A stretch of 5,776 nt of DNA, from the NCBI GenBank assembly GCA_013298245.1, contig JAAFHD010000253.1, forward strand, positions 1 to 5,776, in the 5' to 3' direction. Origin of the DNA: Alphaproteobacteria bacterium. Its GTDB lineage: Bacteria > Pseudomonadota > Alphaproteobacteria > Acetobacterales > Acetobacteraceae. This document shows, one piece after another, positions 1 through 5,776 of this stretch (the first letter of the stretch is position 1; each line of letters opens with the position of its first letter). The notes under the pieces are model-generated. The model was not told where the DNA came from. It did no database searches and was given only the letters and a program-made list of their open reading frames with translations. The position numbers and the translations under genes were made by a program.

Positions 1-896
1 TGCGCCAGGTATTGCAGCATGGGGTGTGCCGCATCACCCAGCAGCGCGACCCGCCCACGCACCCAGCCGCGCGCCGGTTCGCGGTCGCACAGCACCCAGA
101 ATTTCCAGGCATCGATGCGGGCCAGCATGTCACGCACTTCGGGGCGCGTCGCCGCGAAATGTTCCTGGATGAGGCGCGTATCGCCGGTGACATCCCAGCC
201 TTCCTCGTAGTGGTCCGAATGGAAGACGGCGACGAGGTTCATCAATGTGCCGCGGCGCAGCGGGTAGTGCACCAGATGCAGCTTCGGCCCGGCCCATAAT
301 ACCACTTCGTTGCGCGAGACATGCGCGGGCACGGCGTCCATCGGCAGCACGCCGCGATAGGCGATGTGCCCCGACACCACCGGTGGGCCATCATTGATGA
401 GTGCGGCGCGGATGCGTGACCACAGGCCATCGGCGCCGATCACCAGGTCGCCGGCAACACGCCGCCCATCGCCGAGCAGCAGCGCGGCATCACCATCCAG
501 CCCCGCCACATCGGTGTTCAGGTGCAGCGTGATGCCAGGTGTCGCGAGGCACGCGGCATGAAGTGCTGCCAGCAGGTCGGCGCGATGGATCACTGCATAG
601 GGATGGCCAAAATGCTCGGCGAAACCCGCGCCCAGCGGCACCCGCGTGACCTCATGCCCCGCGATCGCGCAGCGCATCACCAGCGCATCCGGGCGCACCG
701 CCTGCGCGTCGACCGCGGCGCGAATGCCCAGCCGGTCGAACATCCGGAACACGTTGGGACCGAGCTGGATGCCCGCGCCGATCTCACGAAAGGCGCTGGC
801 GCGTTCGAAGACCTCGGCGGTATGGCCGGCGCTGGCCAGCGCGAGTGCCGCACCCAGCCCGCCAATGCCGCCACCCACGATCAATGCATGTGTCAT
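1..896 (-). CDS. FAD-dependent aromatic hydroxylase, probably 3-hydroxybenzoate 6-monooxygenase-like (3' end outside window)
   Basis: Class A flavoprotein monooxygenase. It would use NAD(P)H and O2 in the cytoplasm to hydroxylate an aromatic acid. Seen: the reading frame is open from an ATG at 896 to the left edge (298 residues), with no stop. Residues 1-14 (MTHALIVGGGIGGL) hold the Rossmann dinucleotide motif GGGIGG at 8-13, followed by an acidic strand end (EVFER). Further in are IGAGIQLGPN, HRADL, the GADG...SRIR motif with D156, and the FAD-ribityl motif GDAAHP with D288 near the window edge. About 100 C-terminal residues should lie outside. Known: these motifs define the PHBH/salicylate hydroxylase family. 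Inferred: the stretches around LGPNVF and GHPYAVIHRADL resemble 3-hydroxybenzoate 6-hydroxylases, which feed the gentisate pathway, but salicylate or 6-hydroxynicotinate hydroxylase remain possible. No clear Shine-Dalgarno precedes the start. It is divergent from the glycosyltransferase gene. Confidence 0.9.
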   Translation of the reverse strand, partial: MTHALIVGGGIGGLGAALALASAGHTAEVFERASAFREIGAGIQLGPNVFRMFDRLGIRAAVDAQAVRPDALVMRCAIAGHEVTRVPLGAGFAEHFGHPYAVIHRADLLAALHAACLATPGITLHLNTDVAGLDGDAALLLGDGRRVAGDLVIGADGLWSRIRAALINDGPPVVSGHIAYRGVLPMDAVPAHVSRNEVVLWAGPKLHLVHYPLRRGTLMNLVAVFHSDHYEEGWDVTGDTRLIQEHFAATRPEVRDMLARIDAWKFWVLCDREPARGWVRGRVALLGDAAHPMLQYLA

Positions 897-975
897 GCGC
901 AGCAGTTTACTGGAGCGGCCACGCGGCGAAAGACGCGGCCTTGCGGCGCCGCGCGGGTCTTCGCATGCTGTGCGC
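897..975. promoter_or_regulatory. Divergent intergenic region, expected to hold both promoters
   Basis: These 79 bp separate the start codons of the hydroxylase (minus) and the glycosyltransferase (plus), so promoters for both should lie here or slightly inside the genes. I could not find a convincing -35/-10 pair. TTGCGG at 941-946 with CATGCT at 964-969 has the right spacing for the plus strand but poor matches. A 6-bp GC hairpin (CGCGGC 934-939 with GCCGCG 948-953, 8-nt loop) lies in the glycosyltransferase leader; such stems are common in GC-rich DNA. Neither gene has a recognisable Shine-Dalgarno here. Confidence 0.35.
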
Positions 976-2232
976 ATGGATATCCTCTTCGTGCACCAGA
1001 ACTTCCCCGGCCAGTACCGGCACCTGGCCCCGGCCATGGCAGCGCGGCGCGGCAACCGCGTCGTCGCCTTGGGCGAGAACCCCGGTGAGCCGCTGAAGGG
1101 TGTGGAGCACCTGCGCTACAAGGCGCCGAAGGGGCCGGGGGAGAACATCCACCCCTACCTCTTCCGCACCGAGGGCTATGTGCGCCGCGCGCAGGATGTG
1201 GCGCGCGCGTGCCTGGCCATCCGCGACAAGGGTTTTTCGCCCGATGTCATCGCCGCCCACCTCGGCTGGGGCGAGGGGATGTTCCTGCGCGACGTGTTCC
1301 CCCGCGCGCGCATCCTGCTGTATTGCGAATACTTCTATCGCAGCACCGGCGGCGATGTCGGCTTCGACCCGATCAATGGCGAGGTGGGCATCGACAAGAT
1401 GGCGCGCACGCGGGTGCAGAACACCTCGCAGCTGATCCAGCTGGAGGCGGCGGATTGGGGTGTGGCACCCACGCAGTGGCAATGGTCGCGCTATCCGGAT
1501 TGGGCGCGGGCGCGGATGTCGGTCGTGCATGAAGGCATCGACACGCGCTTCGCTTCCCCTGAGGGTGTGGCGGAATTCACCCTGCCGAATGGCAAGGTCG
1601 TGCGCCGTGGTGATCCGGTCGTGACCTATATCGCGCGGCAGATGGAACCCTATCGCGGCTTCCACAATTTCATGCGTGCACTGCCCGAATTCCAGCGCAT
1701 GCGGCCCGAGGCGCAGGTGATCATCGTGGGCGGCGATGGCGTGTCCTATGGCAGCCCGCCGCCCGGTGGCGGCACCTGGAAGGAGGCGATGCTGAAGGAG
1801 CTGGACGGCCAGCTTGATCTCTCGCGCATCCATTTCTGCGGGCGCGTGCCCTATGGGCAGTTGCTGGCGCTGTTCCGGGTATCGGCGGCGCATGTCTACC
1901 TGACCTATCCCTTCGTGTTGTCGTGGTCGATGCTGGATTCGATGGCGTGCGGCGTGGCGCTGCTGGCGTCTTCGACGCAGCCGGTCGAGGAAGTCGTGCA
2001 GGACGGCGTGAACGGCCTGCTGGTGGACTTTTTCGACAGCGGTGCCATCGCGAAAAAGATGGCCGAGATGCTGGCGAACCCGGCGGCACTTGAACCGCTG
2101 CGCGCGGCCGCGCGGCGCACCATCGTGGAACGCTACGACCTGCACAGCCACTGCCTGCCGCGCCAGGTCGCGCTGCTGGAGGATGTCGCGGCGCATGGGC
2201 GTTCGCTGGCCGGCACCGCGATGGGCGTGTAG
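976..2232 (+). CDS. GT4-type (GT-B fold) glycosyltransferase
   Basis: Predicted cytoplasmic or peripheral-membrane glycosyltransferase of 418 residues, transferring a sugar from a nucleotide-activated donor to an unknown acceptor, perhaps an envelope or capsule glycan. The start at 976 is chosen because the protein then begins MDILFVHQNFPGQYRHLAP, the typical N-terminus of the 'glycosyl transferase family 4 group' domain (Glyco_trans_4_3). An in-frame upstream extension would run through the divergent hydroxylase gene. The N-terminal domain spans about residues 1-170. The C-terminal glycosyltransferase-group-1 domain spans about 190-400, with TYIARQMEPYRGF (218-229), IIVGGDGVSYG, FCGRVPY and YPFVLSWSMLDSMACG (311-326). 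The usual EX7E pair of GT4 enzymes reads F313...D321 here. There is no signal peptide or membrane segment. It is not obviously linked to the surrounding catabolic genes. Family assignment is firm; donor and acceptor cannot be read from the sequence. Confidence 0.9.
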   Translation: MDILFVHQNFPGQYRHLAPAMAARRGNRVVALGENPGEPLKGVEHLRYKAPKGPGENIHPYLFRTEGYVRRAQDVARACLAIRDKGFSPDVIAAHLGWGEGMFLRDVFPRARILLYCEYFYRSTGGDVGFDPINGEVGIDKMARTRVQNTSQLIQLEAADWGVAPTQWQWSRYPDWARARMSVVHEGIDTRFASPEGVAEFTLPNGKVVRRGDPVVTYIARQMEPYRGFHNFMRALPEFQRMRPEAQVIIVGGDGVSYGSPPPGGGTWKEAMLKELDGQLDLSRIHFCGRVPYGQLLALFRVSAAHVYLTYPFVLSWSMLDSMACGVALLASSTQPVEEVVQDGVNGLLVDFFDSGAIAKKMAEMLANPAALEPLRAAARRTIVERYDLHSHCLPRQVALLEDVAAHGRSLAGTAMGV

Positions 2233-2235
2233 CGC

Positions 2236-3429
2236 CTATCGCGCTTCGCGCACCGCGGCCCGCTTGCGGGTTTCCGGCAGCAGCGTGGTGCCCAGGCCCT
2301 TGCCCTCCATCGCGTGCACCATGCCGCCTGCCACGCGCGGCAGTTCCGTCACCAGCTCGCGGTACCAGGTGGCGAGCGTGGCGCGCACCACCTCCTGGAA
2401 GATCGCAGTGGAGGCATGCAGCGCGAAGTGCAGCGACGCGACCAGCGTGACCGGCCCCGTGCAGTCATGCGGTGCCACCGGGCGCGACCAGCTTTCGGCC
2501 AGGGCGGCGATCTTGCGTGCTTCGGTCAGGCCGCCGCACCAGGTGAGGTCCAGCATGACCACATCGGTGGCACCTGCCACCAGCAGGTCGCGGAAGGGGC
2601 GCTTGCCGCCGAGTGTTTCACTCGCACAGATCGGCACGCCGGGTGCTGCGCGGCGCAGTTCCGCCAGCGACGCCGCGTCATCCATCTTGCCGATCGGGTC
2701 TTCCGCCCAGAAGGGGCGCAAGGGCGCCAGCGCCTGGCAGATGCGCGCGGCGGCGGGCATGGACCACAGGCTGTGCATCTCGCACATCGTCTCCATGCGG
2801 TCGCCGAGGGCTGCGCGGATTTTCTCGAAGGGTTCGATGCCGCGCTTCAGTTCTTCCAGCGTGATGGTCAGCCCACCATCGCGCGCGGCGTATGGGTCGA
2901 AGGGCCAGATTTTCATCGCGCCGAACCCCTCATCCAGCAGCGATTGCGCCAGTTCCACCGGCGCGCGCGTGAAGGCGATCTGGTCGTCATACGGCCCGAG
3001 CGGCGCGTCCTGCCCGCTGATGTCCCGCCGCGTACCACGGCTGTTGTAGTCGTACCCCGCACAGGTGTTGTAGGCGCGCACCGAACGCCGCGAATACCCA
3101 CCCAAGGCCACCGCCAGCGGCACGCCCATGCGCTGCCCAGCCAAATCCCACAGCGCGATATCCACCGCCGATGCCGCGCGCGTCTCCACGCCAGACGAAC
3201 CAAAACCCAGATAGCCACCGAGTAAATGCCGCGACACCGGCTCGATGTCGCGCGCATCGCGGCCCAGCAGAAAAGGTGCCACCTGGTCGTGGATTTGCGC
3301 CTCCACCGCGGCGGCACCCCGGAAAGCCTCGCCCAATCCGGTGAGGCCTTCGTCGGTGTCGATTTCCAGCCAGAGGATATTGGGGCGGTCTTCAATGCGC
3401 AGCGTGCGCAGGGCGGTGATGCGGCTCAT
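2236..3429 (-). CDS. Mandelate racemase/muconate lactonizing (enolase superfamily) enzyme, acid-sugar dehydratase-like
   Basis: A 397-residue cytoplasmic enzyme, the normal full length. It has an N-terminal capping domain (about 1-125) and a (beta/alpha)7beta barrel. Visible active-site residues are the Mg2+ ligands E217 (CEMH), E243 (WAEDP) and E271 (ASETLG), and the Asp-His dyad D294 (VMLDLTWCGG) and H321 (APHDCTGP), which are 27 residues apart as in mandelate racemase. K173 lies in MKIWPFD, and E346 in IFQE. The second lysine of the KxK motif is a tryptophan (W175), and E217-x-H219 matches the Asp-x-His of D-galactonate dehydratase. I therefore favour dehydration of an organic or sugar acid over racemisation; the exact substrate is unknown. 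The ATG overlaps the stop of the Bug gene by 4 bp (ATGA), with only a weak, distant AGGGA upstream, so translation is probably coupled. The stop is 3 bp from the convergent glycosyltransferase stop. Confidence 0.93.
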   Translation of the reverse strand: MSRITALRTLRIEDRPNILWLEIDTDEGLTGLGEAFRGAAAVEAQIHDQVAPFLLGRDARDIEPVSRHLLGGYLGFGSSGVETRAASAVDIALWDLAGQRMGVPLAVALGGYSRRSVRAYNTCAGYDYNSRGTRRDISGQDAPLGPYDDQIAFTRAPVELAQSLLDEGFGAMKIWPFDPYAARDGGLTITLEELKRGIEPFEKIRAALGDRMETMCEMHSLWSMPAAARICQALAPLRPFWAEDPIGKMDDAASLAELRRAAPGVPICASETLGGKRPFRDLLVAGATDVVMLDLTWCGGLTEARKIAALAESWSRPVAPHDCTGPVTLVASLHFALHASTAIFQEVVRATLATWYRELVTELPRVAGGMVHAMEGKGLGTTLLPETRKRAAVREAR

Positions 3430-4370
3430 TCGGCGCGGATTCCCTGGCGGCGGACGACATCGGCCCAGCGCGCGGCTTCGGCGCGCACATGCTCGCCCAT
3501 CGCTGCCGGCGTGCCGCCGAGTGGCATCACGCCGAGTTCGGTGAAGCGCGCGCGCACAACAGGGTTTGCCAGCGCACGCCCGAAGGCGGTGTTCAGCGCG
3601 ACGACGGCTTCGGGCGGTGTGCGCGGGGGGGCAAGGAAGCCGAACCAGCTGTCGATCGCCATCCCCGCAACACCCTGTTCGGCAAAGGTCCGCACATCCG
3701 GCAATTCCCCGATGCGCGCGGCGGACACGGCAGCCAATGCGCGCACATTCCCCGCACGGATATGCGGCAGGATCGAGGGCAGGTTGTCGAAAAAGACATC
3801 GATGCGGCTGGCCACGATATCAGCGATCGCGGGCCCCGAACCACGATAGGGCACATGCGTCATCTCGATGCCGGTGATGGCGCGCAGCAGTTCCGGCCCC
3901 AGATGGTTGGATGCACCCACGCCCGAGGAGCCGAAGGTGATCGTGCCCGGGCGCGCACGCGCGGCGGCCAGGAATTCCGCCACATCACGTGCCGGAAAAT
4001 CGCGCCGCACCGTCATCACGTTGCGCACAGCACCGGTCAGGATGACGGGTGTCATTGCCGCCAGGTCGAAACCCGGGTTCGCATAGAGCGCAGGGTTGGC
4101 CCCGCATGGCCCGAAGGCGCATTGCACGATGGTGCCGCCATCGGGTGCGGCGCGCTCGGCCTCGGCCATGCCAAGATTGCCGCCGGCACCGCCACGATTA
4201 TCCACCATCGCCCCGCGCGGCAGATAGGGCGCAGCCGCTTCGGCCAGCACGCGCGCCATGATGTCGCTGGTGCCACCTGGCGGGAATGGTACGATGATGC
4301 GCAGCGGCCGGTCAGGCAGTTGCGCGAAAGCCGGCAGCATCATCGCCAGCCATAGCAGCACCACACGCAT
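3426..4370 (-). CDS. Bug/TctC-family tripartite tricarboxylate transporter solute-binding protein
   Basis: A periplasmic binding protein of 314 residues, the usual size, that captures an organic acid or similar small anion. The ATG at 4370 is chosen because GGAGGA sits 6 nt upstream and because it starts a clean signal peptide (MRVVLLWLAMMLPAFA, cleavage likely after residue 16). A TTG 33 nt further out would spoil both. The mature protein opens with the Bug hallmark RPLRIIVPFPPGGTSD (21-36). It continues with VDNRGGAGG, APDGGT, ITFGSSGVGASNHLG, a THVPYRGSGPA loop and RIDVFFDN, which is typical of the family throughout. No TctA or TctB membrane subunits are present in the window, so it is an orphan binding protein here, as many Bug proteins are. 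It is coupled by a 4-bp overlap to the enolase-superfamily gene, which suggests it delivers that enzyme's substrate. The leader may control translation (see hairpins at 4371-4419). Confidence 0.95.
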   Translation of the reverse strand: MRVVLLWLAMMLPAFAQLPDRPLRIIVPFPPGGTSDIMARVLAEAAAPYLPRGAMVDNRGGAGGNLGMAEAERAAPDGGTIVQCAFGPCGANPALYANPGFDLAAMTPVILTGAVRNVMTVRRDFPARDVAEFLAAARARPGTITFGSSGVGASNHLGPELLRAITGIEMTHVPYRGSGPAIADIVASRIDVFFDNLPSILPHIRAGNVRALAAVSAARIGELPDVRTFAEQGVAGMAIDSWFGFLAPPRTPPEAVVALNTAFGRALANPVVRARFTELGVMPLGGTPAAMGEHVRAEAARWADVVRRQGIRAE

Positions 4371-4401
4371 GCGCTTCCTCCTGTTGGTTGGGAGGCAGCG
4401 C
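4371..4401 (-). promoter_or_regulatory. Hairpin sequestering the Shine-Dalgarno of the Bug gene
   Basis: Read on the minus strand, GCGCT-G-CCTCC, a 9-nt loop CAACCAACA, then GGAGG-A-AGCGC form a stem that ends immediately before the ATG. Ten of eleven positions pair, with a single G/A mismatch. On the plus strand the arms are 4371-4375 with 4397-4401 and 4377-4381 with 4391-4395. GGAGG is the ribosome-binding site, so the folded form would hide it. Pairing is seen directly; the regulatory role is inferred. The same dyad could instead be a DNA-binding-protein operator. Confidence 0.5.
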
Positions 4402-4419
4402 AACAGGCGCCGGTTGCGC
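4398..4419 (-). promoter_or_regulatory. Competing 7-bp hairpin in the slt-bug gap (possible anti-sequestor or weak terminator)
   Basis: On the minus strand GCGCAAC (4419-4413) and GTTGCGC (4404-4398) form a perfect 7-bp stem with an 8-nt loop. It starts 10 nt after the transglycosylase stop codon. There is no T-run after it, so it is a poor intrinsic terminator. Its 3' arm shares positions 4398-4401 with the outer arm of the Shine-Dalgarno hairpin, so only one of the two can form at a time. Function is inferred only. Confidence 0.4.
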
Positions 4420-4429
4420 CGTCAACCCA

Positions 4430-5776
4430 TCACTGCGCGCGCGCCACCGCCATATTGCCGCGCAGCATCGTCGCCACCTGCTCCACATCGGCGAAGCGCG
4501 GAAAACTGCCCGCCGCCAGCTGGTCCAGGCTGGCCGAGGGCAGCCCCAGCCGCGACGCATAAACCCATTTGAACCCCAGCACGCGTTGGACGAAATGTCG
4601 TGTTTCCGCAACCGGGATGGTCTCGATGAACAGCAGCGGGTCGGTGCGGTGGCGCGTGGCCGGCAGCCAGCGTTGCAGCGCACCGGGGCCGGCATTGTAG
4701 GAGGCCAGCAGCCGGATCAGGTCGCCATTGATCAAGTCGTGCCGCGCCAGGTAGTGAACATAGCGCTGGCCCAGTTCCAGGCTGAGGCCCGGTTCATGCA
4801 GGCGTTGCAGGCCGGCGCCACGCAGGCTTGGGTCATTGGCCAGGAAGCTGGCGGTGCCGGGCATCAATTGCAGCATGCCGCGCGCACCCGCGCGGGAGAC
4901 CGCTGACGCGTCAAAACGGCTTTCCTGCAAGGCCAGCGCGTAGAGCAATGATGGGTCGATGCGGAAGCCGCCATCGGGCATCAGGATCGGCATCGGGAAG
5001 CGCGCGAGGTCGCGGATGCGGCCATCGCCGGCCATGGCGGCAGCACTCACCTGGGCGGCCAGCGCCGTCATGCCGGCGGCCTGGGCGAAGCCCGCGATGG
5101 ATTGGGCCAATTCCATGTTGCCGCGCTGGCCGCGCCACAGCAGGCGCAGCTCGGCCTCGGCCCGGGCGCGCTGGCCCACCTGGTGCAGCGCGATGGCGCG
5201 CCAGCCGGCGGGCACCGCGGAGAGGATGGCGATATCGGCCGCCGGCGCATCCCAGGCGAAGCCATTGGCCATGCCCATGCTGCGCCGCGCCAGCAGGCCG
5301 TAGAAGCCGCGCTGGTCCTGCGCGGCCTCGGCCATCCAGTGGTGATAGGCCTGGGGGCGGCGGGCGCGGACGGTGGCGCGCGCGGTCCAGAAGGCGGCGG
5401 CGGATCGGAAGGCGGCGGTTTCGCCCTCGGCGCGGGCGGCAGTTTCGAACAGGGCCAAGGCCTGCGGGTATTGGCCGAGCGACCAGGCGGAAAGCCCGCC
5501 GGCGAAGGCGGCCTGCGGGTTGGGTGCGAGTTCCAGCGCCTGGCGGGCGGTGGCCAGGGCGGCGGCGTCGTGGCCGGCGCGGAAAGTCGACAGCGCGACT
5601 TCCGCCAGCAATTGCGCGGCGTAAGGGGGGGCCACGCGCGCGTCCAGCACGGCCTGGCGCGCGGCGTCATGCTGGCGCTCGGCCAGGCGCTGACGGACCT
5701 GGCGGTCCAGCGCGGCATTGCGCGCGGGGCCTTGGGCGGCGGCGCGATCATCCTGGGCGGCGGCGTCGGCCGGCTG
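4430..5776 (-). CDS. slt: Soluble lytic murein transglycosylase (5' end outside window)
   Basis: A periplasmic enzyme that cleaves the MurNAc-GlcNAc bond of peptidoglycan, leaving a 1,6-anhydro end, for cell-wall turnover. The frame is open from the right edge to TGA at 4430-4432, giving 448 C-terminal residues; the signal peptide and true start lie outside. A GTG at 5650 is in frame but has no start signals, and the coding frame continues upstream of it (QPADAAAQDD...), so it is read as internal Val. About the first 255 residues are an Ala-rich helical-repeat (TPR-like superhelix) region. The SLT catalytic domain (about 265-390) has LLYALALQESRFD with catalytic E285, SRAGARGMLQLMPGTA (294-309), ASYNAGPGALQRW (Y360, N361) and IETIPVAETRHFVQRVL. 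All family 1 lytic transglycosylase motifs are intact. It is upstream of and co-directional with the Bug gene (59-nt gap); a functional link is unlikely. Confidence 0.93.
   Translation of the reverse strand, partial: QPADAAAQDDRAAAQGPARNAALDRQVRQRLAERQHDAARQAVLDARVAPPYAAQLLAEVALSTFRAGHDAAALATARQALELAPNPQAAFAGGLSAWSLGQYPQALALFETAARAEGETAAFRSAAAFWTARATVRARRPQAYHHWMAEAAQDQRGFYGLLARRSMGMANGFAWDAPAADIAILSAVPAGWRAIALHQVGQRARAEAELRLLWRGQRGNMELAQSIAGFAQAAGMTALAAQVSAAAMAGDGRIRDLARFPMPILMPDGGFRIDPSLLYALALQESRFDASAVSRAGARGMLQLMPGTASFLANDPSLRGAGLQRLHEPGLSLELGQRYVHYLARHDLINGDLIRLLASYNAGPGALQRWLPATRHRTDPLLFIETIPVAETRHFVQRVLGFKWVYASRLGLPSASLDQLAAGSFPRFADVEQVATMLRGNMAVARAQ

Noticed and set aside
941..969. 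TTGCGG and CATGCT as a sigma-70 promoter for the glycosyltransferase
   Set aside because: The spacing is acceptable, but both hexamers match the consensus at only about half the positions, which is expected by chance.
646..975. In-frame 110-codon N-terminal extension of the glycosyltransferase
   Set aside because: It overlaps the divergent hydroxylase gene, reads as low-complexity Ser/Ala/Pro/Arg sequence, and lies before the family's normal N-terminus (MDILFVHQNF).
907..2196. 429-codon open frame on the minus strand, antisense to the glycosyltransferase
   Set aside because: Its product is rich in Arg/His/Gln with no recognisable domain, as expected for the antisense shadow of a GC-rich gene. 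The plus-strand frame encodes a clear glycosyltransferase.
2259..2273. CCCG-CTTG-CGGG followed by TTT as an intrinsic terminator for the glycosyltransferase
   Set aside because: The stem has only 4 bp and the T-run is three bases, and it lies inside the enolase-superfamily coding sequence. It is too weak to call.
2314..3225. 303-codon plus-strand frame opposite the enolase-superfamily gene
   Set aside because: It has shadow-type composition (His, Arg, Gln rich) with no domain. The opposite strand has every catalytic residue of the superfamily.
3489..4355. 288-codon plus-strand frame opposite the Bug gene
   Set aside because: Antisense shadow with no family motifs; the minus strand carries an intact Bug protein.
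4371..4403. TTG start at 4403 for the Bug protein, adding 11 residues
   Set aside because: It would place an Arg-rich stretch ahead of the signal peptide and put the strong GGAGGA inside the coding region. The ATG at 4370 is correctly spaced from that RBS.
5648..5650. GTG at 5650 as the transglycosylase start
   Set aside because: The frame stays open to the window edge with transglycosylase-like Ala/Gln-rich sequence, no RBS precedes the GTG, and starting there would omit the signal peptide.

Overview
The window is a GC-rich stretch of bacterial chromosome with a strong G/C bias at third codon positions. It carries five protein-coding genes packed almost end to end. The mix is a Bug-type tripartite-tricarboxylate binding protein, a flavoprotein aromatic hydroxylase, an enolase-superfamily enzyme and a soluble lytic transglycosylase. 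This suggests a metabolically versatile Gram-negative proteobacterium, most likely an alphaproteobacterium of the Roseomonas/Acetobacteraceae type. That placement is inferred from gene content and composition only. No rRNA, tRNA, insertion sequence, CRISPR array or phage gene was seen.

Layout, left to right. (1) 1-896, minus: the N-terminal 298 residues of an FAD-dependent aromatic-ring monooxygenase, probably 3-hydroxybenzoate 6-hydroxylase-like, running off the left edge. (2) 897-975: a 79-bp divergent intergenic region. (3) 976-2232, plus: a complete 418-residue GT4-type glycosyltransferase. (4) 2236-3429, minus: a complete 397-residue mandelate racemase/galactonate dehydratase-like enolase-superfamily enzyme. 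Its stop codon lies 3 bp from the stop of the convergent glycosyltransferase. (5) 3426-4370, minus: a 314-residue periplasmic Bug/TctC-type solute-binding protein, overlapping the enolase gene by 4 bp (ATGA). (6) 4371-4429: a short leader with striking inverted repeats. (7) 4430-5776, minus: the C-terminal 448 residues of a soluble lytic murein transglycosylase, running off the right edge.

The minus-strand genes slt, bug and the enolase-superfamily gene could be co-transcribed. The last two look like a real functional pair, with periplasmic capture of an organic or sugar acid followed by cytoplasmic dehydration or racemisation. The transglycosylase is a cell-wall housekeeping gene and is probably only a neighbour. 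The hydroxylase suggests that aromatic-acid catabolism lies further left.

The most interesting signal is in the 59-nt gap before the Bug gene. Its Shine-Dalgarno sequence is locked in an almost perfect 11-position stem ending right at the start codon. A second 7-bp hairpin just upstream shares bases with the first, so the two cannot form together. That is the arrangement expected of a translational switch, although an operator palindrome could look similar.
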